Shown here: one piece after another, positions 23,581 to 31,840 of the stretch
How the letters are laid out: the number at the start of each line of letters is the position of its first letter
Numbering within the stretch: the stretch's first letter is position 1
From: SIG299 sp964541485
GTDB lineage: Bacteria; Bacillota; Clostridia; Lachnospirales; Lachnospiraceae
DNA: 40,060 bases
Reading direction: 5' to 3'
NCBI GenBank assembly: GCA_964541485.1
Contig: CAZIQL010000019.1
Span: 1 to 40,060 of the forward strand
Made by a program: the position numbers and the translations under genes
The notes under the pieces: generated by a model
What the model was told of the DNA's origin: nothing
Databases searched by the model: none
The model's input: only the letters and a program-made list of their open reading frames with translations

Positions 23581-26500
23581 TTACCCCTCCTGATTTTCCT
23601 TGCAAAGCTTCGCAAACCCTTCGGCATCCGAAAGCGGTGCAAGCACGCGGTACTTTCCTCCGCTCTTTTTGTCAAAACCGCAGACCGATGCATACGGACA
23701 GTAATCACATCCGGTCTTTTTCTTTAATTTGTATGGTGCAATCTCTGCTGCACCCGATAAAATTTCTTCTGTTTCCTCGTGCAATTTCTGATAGACAAAC
23801 TCCGTTACCGCAAAAAACTGCTTCCTGTCTGCCACCTTGGATGACTTTTTCAAATCTCCCGCCTTGTCCGTCTCTACCGGAATGCGGAAGGACTTCACCG
23901 ATTCCTTCAAGCCTCCCGCTGCTGTCTGAAAATCCTTATCCAGACGTCTTATAACTTCCCGGTTGTCATTTACCAGCCCCTTTACCCGGAGTTTTCTCAA
24001 CACATCCTCCTCCGTGTGATCTGATTTATCCACAATCGGGTCATCCAAGTGGTAATAAAACATTCCTGCAGGCTCTGCAGTATCCGGCTTCTCCCTGAGC
24101 ACTGCTGCCATGTAGACAGCCAGCTGCATCGAAAGACCATAATAAAGCTCTTCCGGTGAAAAATCCCTGTTACCGGATTTATAGTCTACAATCTTTACAT
24201 ACTCCGTCTGCTCTCCCTTTGACACATCCACACGGTCAATAATTCCGTACAAGCGAAGATTTCTGTCTGTATGGGAAAATGCCTGTTCAAACGCCGCCGG
24301 TGAAAACTCGCTTCCTGCAAGCTGTACCGACATCACCTGTAATGTCTTTTTTAAGACACGAAGCATCTGCTTTGTCAAGTAACGGTTCCTTGCAGAGCTT
24401 AAAAACACATCTGTTGCATAAGCCTCCACCGCTTCCTTTGCACAGCGCTCCGCCAATGTTTCCCTTTCTTTATCTGAAAGCTCCTGCCAGGTCTTTCCCT
24501 CAGCAAGCAACATCTCACCAAAGCGCTTTAATCCGTCATGATAGAGATTCCCGACATCCGGTGCCGAAAGCGCATATTCTGCTCTTTCTTCCAGCCCCAT
24601 GCCATATTTTAAGAAATGTGCAAACGCACAACGCGCATACTGCTCCATGCGGGTAACACTTCCGGTAATCACTTCCCCGTACAGACTCCGCGCTATTGCT
24701 CCATCTATCCGCTCTGCCTTTGGTCCCTGAATCGCAGCCTCCAAAAGCCTTGTCAATTCTTCTTCCTGCAGTTGCACCCCATACCAACGGTACAATTCGG
24801 CAAAGGTCTCCTCCGCCTCATCCTGAGCAAACGCACGAAGACCCGAAAGGAATGCCTTCTTCCCTTTATCATTCCGGACAATCTCTTCTGCCCTGTCTGC
24901 ATACGATGTCTGAATCTTAAGCTCCGGAAACAGCGCCTTGATTTTACCAACCAGATAAGAAGTACGGATTGCTTTTCCTTCTTCGTTCAGACACGCATAG
25001 GTCAGATATAATTTTTCCGATGGTTTTGTCAGATTCATGTACAGGTAAAACTGCCCCTGATTCATTTTTGTCACAGGGTCCGGGGAAAGCTCCAATGTCT
25101 CATTACTCAGTGCTTCCCTGTCTTTGTCACTTAAAATCCCTCTATTTCCGGAAACCGCCGGCACCTTACCCTCATTCACTCCAAGGAAGAATAACGCCTT
25201 GATTTCCTTTAATCTGCTGCGTTCCATGTCACCGATGACAATCTGCTCCGAGCCTGCCGGAATCAGTCCGACCTTTGCTTCCCGAAGTCCTGTCTCCACA
25301 AGCTCCCGGTACTCTCTTGGCGATAATATTTCCTCTCCAAGAAGCTCTACCAGCTGGTCAAACAAATCCAGTGCCACACGGTACACCTGTGCATATTCCC
25401 GGACTCTTAACCAGTCGCCCTGCTCACGGAACTCCTCTTCCTTTTCCTTTAAGCGCCACTCTATTTCATGCTCCTTTAAAAAGAAAAACAGTGTCTTTGT
25501 GAGGTCTGCCACCGTCCGGTTCTTTTCCTGAAAGCTCTCTGCAAAGGGCTTTAACTCAAGAAGAAGCTTCTCGCGCATTGCATTCAGCTCTTCCAGGGAA
25601 ATCTCTGTTCTGGTCCGGTATGTCCTCTTCCACTCTCTTTCAAACTGATGTCCCTTGATTCCAAGAGCCAGGCAATAGTTCTCCAGATTCCACACCTGTT
25701 CCTTGTCCCAGCCGGATAATCCGTTTTTTACATATGACAAAATCCCTTCCGTCGTAAGTCCGGCCTCCGCAATATGCAAAAGTGCCTTTAAATACTCCGC
25801 AAAGGTATTTTCCGACATATTCTTTTTATAATCCAAAAAGCACGGAAGCCCTGCCGTCTCCAGCTCCTGCGCCACTTTTTCTCCATACTGTTCTATGTCA
25901 CTTACAATGACTGCAATATCGCGGTAACGGTAATTTTCTGTCTGCAAAAGCTCCTGAATCTTTGTTACCGCAAACCTGCACTCTGCCTTTGCATCCGGTC
26001 CTGCATACACCAATAACTCTTTTTCCACAGGTCTCTCCTGCTTTTTCACCGGATAGCGAAACAGGTTTTCCTGTAAAAAACCAAGCGCGCTCCCCTCTTT
26101 GTGACGAAAGTCCTCCTTGCCTGCCACAATATGCTGAAGTACCTCGCAGTGCACTTCTTCTGCCAGAGAACTCATTTTTTGCATCGTTTTTAAGCTCATT
26201 GCAAAAAGCTCTCCGCCACGACCTCTGCCATGGAGAGTCTCTTCCTCCAGTGTCAGGGATACGTATACCTTTTTTGCCCCGGCCATCAATTTTTTCAGCA
26301 ACGCATACTGGGACGGTGTAAAGCCGGTAAAGCCCTCTAAGACAATCTCACAATTCTTTAATACAGAGGACTCTCCGATACACTCTGCCAGTGCATCATA
26401 AAGCCTCTCCGCCGTCATATACTTTTCCCCCAGAAGTTCCTTAAATTTCCGGTAAATCAGCAAAATATCCTGAAGCTTTTTTACAAGCAGTTCTTCCTCT

Positions 26501-26940
26501 TTATGCTCCTCTATCAAGGCACACAGCGTTTCTTCGTCCACACCATATTGGAACAGCTCAGAAAGCAGTGATTTTATCTCCTCAACAAATCCATTCTGTC
26601 CCGCATTGGAACCGAACAGCTTTAATTCTCCCTTGCATTCGGACAGCGCACGCTTTATCACCATGCTCTTTCCGATATCCTTTAAAATCTTTCTCTGCTC
26701 CCTGCCAAGCTCCTCAAACACCTTATGTGCCAGTCTGGCAAGGCTCAATACGTCAATATTAAAAATACCGCCATTGGGATTGCACTTTACCAGCTCCTTC
26801 TGCGTCTGAAGGGTAAACTGCTCCGGCACAATAAAATAGTATGTAGTTTCTTTGTTTTCTGCGGCAAGCCTCGTTACCGTATCATAAAGATATTTTGTTT
26901 TTCCGGTGCCCGAAGCACCCAAAATAAACTGTAATGCCAT
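23581..26940 (-). CDS. addB: ATP-dependent helicase/deoxyribonuclease subunit B
   Basis: A 1119-residue partner of AddA. It opens with Walker A GASGTGKT (residues 8-15) but has an otherwise degenerate helicase region. The nuclease motif is VKIVDYKSGNRDF. Four cysteines for the AddB iron-sulfur cluster are present: one in MEQYARCAFAHF and three in GCDYCPYASVCGFD near the C-terminus. This is the complete AddB layout, and no frameshift is seen. Start: ATG at 26940 has AAGGAG six bases upstream; a start five codons earlier (ATG at 26955) would bury that site. Only 50 bases separate it from a divergent gene, so the promoters of the two must overlap. It is followed directly by addA. Confidence 0.95.
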   Translation of the reverse strand: MALQFILGASGTGKTKYLYDTVTRLAAENKETTYYFIVPEQFTLQTQKELVKCNPNGGIFNIDVLSLARLAHKVFEELGREQRKILKDIGKSMVIKRALSECKGELKLFGSNAGQNGFVEEIKSLLSELFQYGVDEETLCALIEEHKEEELLVKKLQDILLIYRKFKELLGEKYMTAERLYDALAECIGESSVLKNCEIVLEGFTGFTPSQYALLKKLMAGAKKVYVSLTLEEETLHGRGRGGELFAMSLKTMQKMSSLAEEVHCEVLQHIVAGKEDFRHKEGSALGFLQENLFRYPVKKQERPVEKELLVYAGPDAKAECRFAVTKIQELLQTENYRYRDIAVIVSDIEQYGEKVAQELETAGLPCFLDYKKNMSENTFAEYLKALLHIAEAGLTTEGILSYVKNGLSGWDKEQVWNLENYCLALGIKGHQFEREWKRTYRTRTEISLEELNAMREKLLLELKPFAESFQEKNRTVADLTKTLFFFLKEHEIEWRLKEKEEEFREQGDWLRVREYAQVYRVALDLFDQLVELLGEEILSPREYRELVETGLREAKVGLIPAGSEQIVIGDMERSRLKEIKALFFLGVNEGKVPAVSGNRGILSDKDREALSNETLELSPDPVTKMNQGQFYLYMNLTKPSEKLYLTYACLNEEGKAIRTSYLVGKIKALFPELKIQTSYADRAEEIVRNDKGKKAFLSGLRAFAQDEAEETFAELYRWYGVQLQEEELTRLLEAAIQGPKAERIDGAIARSLYGEVITGSVTRMEQYARCAFAHFLKYGMGLEERAEYALSAPDVGNLYHDGLKRFGEMLLAEGKTWQELSDKERETLAERCAKEAVEAYATDVFLSSARNRYLTKQMLRVLKKTLQVMSVQLAGSEFSPAAFEQAFSHTDRNLRLYGIIDRVDVSKGEQTEYVKIVDYKSGNRDFSPEELYYGLSMQLAVYMAAVLREKPDTAEPAGMFYYHLDDPIVDKSDHTEEDVLRKLRVKGLVNDNREVIRRLDKDFQTAAGGLKESVKSFRIPVETDKAGDLKKSSKVADRKQFFAVTEFVYQKLHEETEEILSGAAEIAPYKLKKKTGCDYCPYASVCGFDKKSGGKYRVLAPLSDAEGFAKLCKENQEG

Positions 26941-26990
26941 ACCCTTCTCCTTCATATATTAGTAGCGTAAAATCACTTTGGAGGTACCTT

Positions 26991-27437
26991 ATGTCAAATA
27001 CAAAAATCGTCGTTGTAAAGCTGAAAGAGCTACTTCTTACCGCTGCCCTCGTATTTGGCGGTGTTATAGCCCTGCTGCTGGTCATCGTCCTGGTTTCCGG
27101 CAGGGAAAGCAGTTCGCCTCTCTCTGACGATACCCCAACCTCTGCCATGTACCACCCCGGGGTATACACCTCTTCCATGGCTCTAGGCGATACCACCATC
27201 CATCTGGAATTGGTCTGTGATGCCAATCACATCAACTCCGTCCGTCTGGTCAACTTAGACGAAGCAGTGGAAACCATGTATCCTCTCTTAAATCCGGCTC
27301 TTTCTGATTTGGAATTGCAGCTTGCCAAGGATGTTCCCCTCTCAGAGCTTGTACTTACCGATGGCAGCAAGTACACCCAGACACTTCTGATTGAAGCCAT
27401 CGCACAGACACTGAAGAAAGCAGAAATCACAGAATAA
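26991..27437 (+). CDS. Membrane-anchored protein of unknown function, divergent from addB
   Basis: A 148-residue protein with a short basic N-terminus, one strong hydrophobic helix (about residues 13-36, TAALVFGGVIALLLVIVLV) and an extracytoplasmic remainder. The outer part reads MYHPGVYTSSMALGDTTIHLELVCDANHINSVRLVNLDEAVETMYPLL, followed by helices. The PGVYTSSM...TIHLEL pattern recalls small ligand- or flavin-binding exported domains, but I cannot assign one. It has GGAGG six bases before the ATG at 26991. It ends at a clear terminator, so it is monocistronic. Confidence 0.8.
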   Translation: MSNTKIVVVKLKELLLTAALVFGGVIALLLVIVLVSGRESSSPLSDDTPTSAMYHPGVYTSSMALGDTTIHLELVCDANHINSVRLVNLDEAVETMYPLLNPALSDLELQLAKDVPLSELVLTDGSKYTQTLLIEAIAQTLKKAEITE

Positions 27438-27447
27438 ATTGAATAAA

Positions 27448-27476
27448 GGAAGTCGTGAAAAACGACTTCCCTTTTT
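27448..27476 (+). terminator. Terminator, possibly bidirectional
   Basis: GGAAGTCG/CGACTTCC with loop TGAAAAA, then CTTTTT on the plus strand. On the minus strand the same stem is followed by TTTATTC, so it may also stop 6S RNA precursor transcription. Confidence 0.85.
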
Positions 27477-27531
27477 CTCTCTTGTACGTCCCACTTCTTA
27501 TGTACTTCGACCCAGATTTACTCTTTCTTTT

Positions 27532-27727
27532 GCATTATCCCAAAATGCCGTTTCTCGTATTTTGACTCCTAGCCAAGCTAGGTGGGTAACCTCACTTAAG
27601 CTTCTGCCTTCCACTGACTAAGGAGGCCTGACATCCACTTAAAAATATTGGAATCCCTTTGAAAGAAATGTAGGTTCAAAATGACAGAGAGTGTCGAACA
27701 CCCTAGGATAATGCACTAAAAATATCT
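27532..27727 (-). ncRNA. ssrS: 6S RNA
   Basis: This otherwise gene-free 320-base interval holds a structured RNA on the minus strand. Its ends pair perfectly, GCATTATCC (27706-27714) with GGATAATGC (27532-27540), closing a 183-base rod; the start from the promoter is near 27727. Several blocks resemble E. coli 6S RNA in order: TGTTCG near the 5' end, GAACCTACATTT, AGAAGCTTAAG in the 3' half, and CGGCATTTTGGGAT just before the closing stem. Small hairpins (CCTAGC/GCTAGG) lie within. 6S RNA binds the sigma-A holoenzyme and mimics an open promoter during slow growth. It overlaps no coding frame. The 3' end is not fixed and probably results from processing. Confidence 0.82.
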
Positions 27728-27733
27728 ATTGAT

Positions 27734-27762
27734 ATTTTACTATATAGTATGCAGTTTATCAA
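27734..27762 (-). promoter_or_regulatory. Sigma-A promoter of 6S RNA
   Basis: Minus-strand TTGATA (27757-27762), a 17-base spacer and TAAAAT (27734-27739), each five of six against consensus. The -35 overlaps the stop codon of the histidine kinase gene. Confidence 0.75.
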
Positions 27763-29231
27763 GCATTTAATTCTTCCATTTTTGGGAAGGTGAAGATAAA
27801 TGTGGTACCTTCGCCCTGTCTGCTCTCTACCCGGATGGTTCCGTCATGCTTCCAGCAGATCTGTCTGGCAATAGACAGACCGAGTCCCGAACCCTTGGCA
27901 TTCTGCCGCAACTTTGACTTATAAAACTTTTCAAAAATATTCGGAAGCTCTTCCTCCGAAATTCCGATGCCCTCATCCCGGATGGTAACACGGATGGTAT
28001 CCGCCTCATCCTCCAGTGTGATATAGACCTTGGATTTTTCGTAGGAAAACTTAATTGCATTATCTACAATAACCAAAAACATCTGACGCAGTCTTCCGTA
28101 GTCGGCAAGCATCGTACACGGCATCAGCGGCTGCTTCATCACTATTTCAATATTTCTTTCGTCCGCAATGGTTTTTGCCGTACGAATCAGATCATTGAAT
28201 ACCTGTTGCAGGTTAACCGGTTCCTTTTCCACCATAAACTCCGGATTCTGCATTTTTGACAACAAAAGCAGATCACCTACCAGACGCTCCATGCTCTGGC
28301 ATTCCGACAACATACGGGAATAATACTGCTGTGCCTGCTCCTCATCACGCACCATGCCATCCACCAGAGATTCCGTATAGGCACGTACCACCGTAATCGG
28401 CGTTCTGAGCTCATGGGAAACGTTGGCAAAGAAATCAAACCGCATCTGTTCGATGTTCTTTCTCTCTATTTCATTTTCCGCAAGCTTATCCGCCAGAAAG
28501 TCAATTGTAGAAGCAAGCTCACCGATTTCATCCAGCTTCACAATTCCTGTTTTTGCTTCATAATCTCCCGCTGCAAGCTTTAACGCTGTGGAGCGCATGG
28601 TTCCGATTGGCTTTGTCATATTTCTTGCAAACGGAACGGCAAGCGCACCGGCCACCACCAGGGCAACCATTCCGCTGATTAAAATCATGGACCAGCTGCT
28701 GGACACGATTTCCCGCTGCGTCTCTACCGGTGCATTTAAAATGATTGCGCCTGCCACTTCACCGTTGATACCAATAATCGGAACACCTACCGTAACCACA
28801 GTACAGTCGTGCACTTCACTGAATTTGGTGCGTACCTCGGTCTGGTTGGAAAACGCAATCTTTGCCACTTCGACATACTCCTGTGACAAATCCTCCATTC
28901 CAAGACCAACCGACATTGCCGAAAGTAACGGATATTTCGCATTCGGATTGGCAAGAGGCCAAACTTCGGTTCCTTCTTCACTAATCTGAAGCAGGTAATC
29001 ACGCCACCCCTCAATATTCACTTCCAGAAAATATTTTGCACAACGCTGTGCTGCTCTTTCTGCATCCCCGGTTAACTGTGTTTCAAAATTTTCAACGGTA
29101 GCCTGTTCATACATACGCATATAGAGCACACCGAGCAGTATTGCAAATACACAAATCACCGCAGCGAAGCTTAAATACGTTTTTACAAACAGACGATTAT
29201 ATTTTGGCATATAGTGTCTTTCTGTGTCCAT
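27759..29231 (-). CDS. Sensor histidine kinase, PhoR/WalK-like
   Basis: A 490-residue membrane kinase. A first helix (about residues 17-40) and a second (about 181-203) flank an outer sensor domain of about 140 residues ending in GINGEVAGAIILNAP, typical of a PAS/Cache-like fold. HAMP follows (residues about 204-256), then HisKA with the phosphorylated histidine H273 in VSHELRTP. The ATP-binding domain has VDNAIKFS, IRDEGIGI and GSGLGLSIA. It is encoded downstream of its response regulator with 23 bases between. The signal is unknown. No terminator lies between this gene and 6S RNA. Confidence 0.93.
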   Translation of the reverse strand: MDTERHYMPKYNRLFVKTYLSFAAVICVFAILLGVLYMRMYEQATVENFETQLTGDAERAAQRCAKYFLEVNIEGWRDYLLQISEEGTEVWPLANPNAKYPLLSAMSVGLGMEDLSQEYVEVAKIAFSNQTEVRTKFSEVHDCTVVTVGVPIIGINGEVAGAIILNAPVETQREIVSSSWSMILISGMVALVVAGALAVPFARNMTKPIGTMRSTALKLAAGDYEAKTGIVKLDEIGELASTIDFLADKLAENEIERKNIEQMRFDFFANVSHELRTPITVVRAYTESLVDGMVRDEEQAQQYYSRMLSECQSMERLVGDLLLLSKMQNPEFMVEKEPVNLQQVFNDLIRTAKTIADERNIEIVMKQPLMPCTMLADYGRLRQMFLVIVDNAIKFSYEKSKVYITLEDEADTIRVTIRDEGIGISEEELPNIFEKFYKSKLRQNAKGSGLGLSIARQICWKHDGTIRVESRQGEGTTFIFTFPKMEELNA

Positions 29232-29254
29232 AACTCCTCCGTCTATCCGCCGGC

Positions 29255-29944
29255 TCAGTTTTCAATTTCAAACTTATAGCCGACACCCCAGATGGTCTTG
29301 ATGCTCCAGTTTGGATGCTCCACGGCATCTAACTTTGCACGCAGACGTTTGATGTGGGAATCCACCGTTCTTGGATCGCCAAAGTAATCAAAGCCCCAAA
29401 GGCTGTCAAGCAGATTATCTCTTGTAAATACCTTATTGGGATTTCCCGCCAGCGTCCACATTGTCTCAATTTCTTTCTTTGTCAGGGACATTTTCGTATC
29501 CCCGATAGATAATGTATATTCCTCTAAGTTAATTTCCAGATTGGAAACTCTTAAAATATTTGCATTGGATTCCTTTTCGTTTTTAGTCATACGACGAAGC
29601 ACCGCACGGACTCTTGCCATGACCTCACTCGGACTAAACGGTTTTACTATATAATCATCCGCACCGATGTCCAGCCCCATAATCTTTTCAAAATCTTCTC
29701 CTCTTGCTGTGACAAGAATCACAGGAACATCCGATTTGGCACGGATCTTACGGCATACTTCGTAGCCGTCCTCCTTTGGCATCATAACATCAAGGAGCAC
29801 AACCACCGGATTATATTGATTAAACAGGCGCACCGCTTCTTCTCCGTCCGCAGCCACCACCGGTTCAAAACCTTCTTTCTGGGCATATAACGACAAGATA
29901 CTTGTAATATCGGGATTATCATCTGCAATTAATATGTATTGCAT
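29255..29944 (-). CDS. Response regulator, OmpR/PhoB family
   Basis: A 229-residue regulator. The receiver has the acidic pair D8-D9, the phosphorylated aspartate D52 (VLLDVMMPKEDG) and the conserved lysine in YIVKPFSP. The C-terminal winged helix reads LTKKEIETMWTLAGN, then VDSHIKRLRAKL and TIWGVGYKFE, as in PhoB/OmpR DNA-binding domains. AGGAGG lies eight bases before the ATG. It is the first gene of the two-component operon, with a promoter at 29977-30005, and is divergent from a secreted Big_2 protein that is a natural candidate target. Confidence 0.95.
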   Translation of the reverse strand: MQYILIADDNPDITSILSLYAQKEGFEPVVAADGEEAVRLFNQYNPVVVLLDVMMPKEDGYEVCRKIRAKSDVPVILVTARGEDFEKIMGLDIGADDYIVKPFSPSEVMARVRAVLRRMTKNEKESNANILRVSNLEINLEEYTLSIGDTKMSLTKKEIETMWTLAGNPNKVFTRDNLLDSLWGFDYFGDPRTVDSHIKRLRAKLDAVEHPNWSIKTIWGVGYKFEIEN

Positions 29945-29976
29945 ACTTTCTTCCTCCTTCCTAAATCACTACTCTT

Positions 29977-30005
29977 ATTTTACCGTAATTTGTCCAATAA
30001 CACAA
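29977..30005 (-). promoter_or_regulatory. Promoter of the two-component operon
   Basis: Minus-strand TTGTGT (30000-30005), a 17-base spacer and TAAAAT (29977-29982). The -35 is only moderate, which would suit an activated promoter. Confidence 0.5.
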
Positions 30006-30072
30006 GATTGTTTCTGCTGAAAAATTGTGTCAGTTCCCGTGTCTTTCCATCATGAAACAAATTTGTAATAAA

Positions 30073-30138
30073 TGTCACGCTATTGTCAACCTTTTGCCAT
30101 TGTTCTGACAAAAAGAAATGGTATCCTGTTGACAGGAT
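30073..30138. promoter_or_regulatory. Repeats in the divergent control region before the Big_2 gene
   Basis: TGTCA occurs at 30073-30077 and 30084-30088, eleven bases apart (one helical turn). TTGTCA/TGACAA form an inverted pair (30083-30111). ATCCTG/CAGGAT (30123-30138) is a perfect hairpin in the presumed leader. OmpR-family regulators often bind direct repeats spaced by one turn; binding here is inference. Confidence 0.35.
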
Positions 30139-30172
30139 GTGACGCAGGATTACTGAGTTAGGAGGAAAAGCC

Positions 30173-31015
30173 ATGAGGCTAAAAGGTTATTTAAAATGTG
30201 TGTTTATCCTTGGCTTAGTTCTTTTCCTCGGAGTTACTTCTGACGTTTTGGGTGCTACCACGGTAGCCCACGCAGATGAGACTCGGGAAATCAAACTGAA
30301 TGTTAATTCGCAAAATCTCGTAAAAGGAAAATCCTTTTCCATTTACGTGTATAATCTGACAGAGAATCAGACGGTTACCTACCGTTCGACTTCTCCGGCG
30401 GTTGCTGCGGTTGATAAAAATGGTGTGGTTTATGCCAACCTCGTTGGCAATGCCACTATCCTTGTTACCGTAACTGAGGGAGATAATGTTGTAGCGATGC
30501 TTCCTTGTAAGATAACGATTGGACCACCTGCAATCAGCGTACAGTTCTCCAGGTTGGAACTTGCCATGATTGTTGGTCAGGATTACACGCTCGAGCGTAT
30601 TGTCCAGCCGTTGATTTCTGCAGAAGTACCGAAGTTCTCCAGCTTCAACAAAGAAATTGCCACTGTAAGCGCTGGTGGCAGAGTAACAGCTCTCACCGTT
30701 GGTGAAACGTACATATTTGCTCAGATTGACAACGGAGCCTTTGCCGTATGTAAGGTTACCATCCATCCGGAAGGTACCGAACTCCCTGAGATTGTATCAA
30801 CAGATCTTTCTGAATTGCTTGCTCTTTTAGCTCTTCAGAATCCGGCTGATGAATCCGGCGAAACCGTAGGCGAAGAAGCTATTACCTCTTCTCATTCCGA
30901 GGAAGAAAAGTCTTCTACTGGAACCGGCCTTGATTTTGCAACATTCATTAAGGAATTAAACGCCATGGGTAAATCTGCTGGGAATGCAGACTCCACCACG
31001 GACGATGCCAACTAA
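30173..31015 (+). CDS. Secreted protein with two Big_2 (bacterial Ig-like) domains
   Basis: A 280-residue exported protein. The signal peptide has a basic start (MRLKGYLK), a hydrophobic core (VFILGLVLFLGV) and a likely cleavage near AHADE. Two Big_2 domains follow: residues about 37-114 (LVKGKSFSIYVYN ... AAVDKNGVVYANLVGNATI) and about 124-200 (MIVGQDYTLER ... ATVSAGGRVTALTVGETYI). The last 70 residues are acidic and rich in Ser/Thr/Glu. No LPXTG, SLH or choline-binding anchor is visible, so it may be released or loosely attached. AGGAGG precedes the ATG. It is divergent from the two-component genes and ends in a strong terminator. Confidence 0.88.
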   Translation: MRLKGYLKCVFILGLVLFLGVTSDVLGATTVAHADETREIKLNVNSQNLVKGKSFSIYVYNLTENQTVTYRSTSPAVAAVDKNGVVYANLVGNATILVTVTEGDNVVAMLPCKITIGPPAISVQFSRLELAMIVGQDYTLERIVQPLISAEVPKFSSFNKEIATVSAGGRVTALTVGETYIFAQIDNGAFAVCKVTIHPEGTELPEIVSTDLSELLALLALQNPADESGETVGEEAITSSHSEEEKSSTGTGLDFATFIKELNAMGKSAGNADSTTDDAN

Positions 31016-31044
31016 CTAATCTTAGCGCAACAAAAAAATAACAG

Positions 31045-31073
31045 AGGCGATGCAAAACTGCATCGCCTTTTTT
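31045..31073 (+). terminator. Strong terminator between the Big_2 gene and dapB
   Basis: A ten-pair stem AGGCGATGCA/TGCATCGCCT with loop AAAC, then TTTTTT on the plus strand. Convergent dapB may use it too: the minus strand has a T run about ten bases after the stem. Confidence 0.92.
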
Positions 31074-31081
31074 ATTCTTTC

Positions 31082-31840
31082 TCATTCTTCTATTGCATCC
31101 TGCATGCTGTACATTCCGGCTTCTTTACCGGAAAGAAACTTCGCTGCCGCCACAGCTCCCTTCCCAAAAATTGCTTTGGAATATGCCGTGTGCTTGAGTT
31201 CAATCACTTCATCCGTTCCGGCAAAAATCACTTCATGCTCGCCAACAATCGTACCCCCGCGCACTGCACTGATACCGATTTCTTTCCTGTCACGTTTTAC
31301 GCGTTCTGCAGAACGGTCATATTTATAGGTGTATTCCTTATGTAAGGCTTCGTTGATTGCATCTGCAAGAGCCAGTGCCGTACCGGACGGTGCATCTACC
31401 TTCTGGTTGTGATGCTTTTCAATCAGTTCAATATCAAAATTTGCATCTGCCAGCACCCTGGCTGCAGACTGTACCAGCTGAAGGAGCAGATTAATGCCAA
31501 GAGACATGTTGGCAGATCTCAAGATGGCCACCTGCTTTGACGCCTCCGAAATCTGTCTTAACTCCTCCTCGCTATACCCTGTAGTACAAAGCACAAGCGG
31601 AAGCTTTTTTGCAATGCCGACAGACAAAATGTCATTCAGCGCAACCGGTGAAGAAAAATCAATTACCACATCTGCCTCTACGTCACATTCTGTAATCTTT
31701 TTATATACCGGATACTCCTCTAACTGTTCTCCGGAAATGTCTACACCTGCCACAATGACAGCACTCTCATCCTCTTTTACCAACTGGCTGATAACACGAC
31801 CCATCTTGCCGTTACAGCCACACATGATTATTCTAGTCAT
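31082..31840 (-). CDS. dapB: 4-hydroxy-tetrahydrodipicolinate reductase
   Basis: A 252-residue NAD(P)H-dependent enzyme of the lysine and diaminopimelate pathway, acting on the DapA product. The N-terminal Rossmann motif is CGCNGKMGRVI (residues 7-17). The catalytic block is IEKHHNQKVDAPSGTA, with the histidine pair and lysine of DapB. RGGTIVGEHEVIFAG is the usual substrate-binding segment. Its ATG overlaps the dapA stop by one base (TAATG), so translation is coupled. Besides peptidoglycan, the pathway feeds dipicolinate in spore formers. Confidence 0.97.
   Translation of the reverse strand: MTRIIMCGCNGKMGRVISQLVKEDESAVIVAGVDISGEQLEEYPVYKKITECDVEADVVIDFSSPVALNDILSVGIAKKLPLVLCTTGYSEEELRQISEASKQVAILRSANMSLGINLLLQLVQSAARVLADANFDIELIEKHHNQKVDAPSGTALALADAINEALHKEYTYKYDRSAERVKRDRKEIGISAVRGGTIVGEHEVIFAGTDEVIELKHTAYSKAIFGKGAVAAAKFLSGKEAGMYSMQDAIEE

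Noticed and set aside
19689..26940. A defence island around addB-addA
   Set aside because: Both are standard repair genes with complete motifs, and no neighbouring nuclease, restriction or toxin gene is present.
27532..27714. SRP (4.5S) RNA, because GTCAGG...GGAAGGCAGAAGC resembles helix 8
   Set aside because: The GGAA is not in a four-base apical loop of a helix-8 shape. The closing stem and the order of 5' and 3' blocks fit 6S RNA better.
29980..30174. A 64-codon minus-strand frame in the divergent control region
   Set aside because: It covers the promoter of the two-component operon, lacks a ribosome site, and its product resembles no protein.
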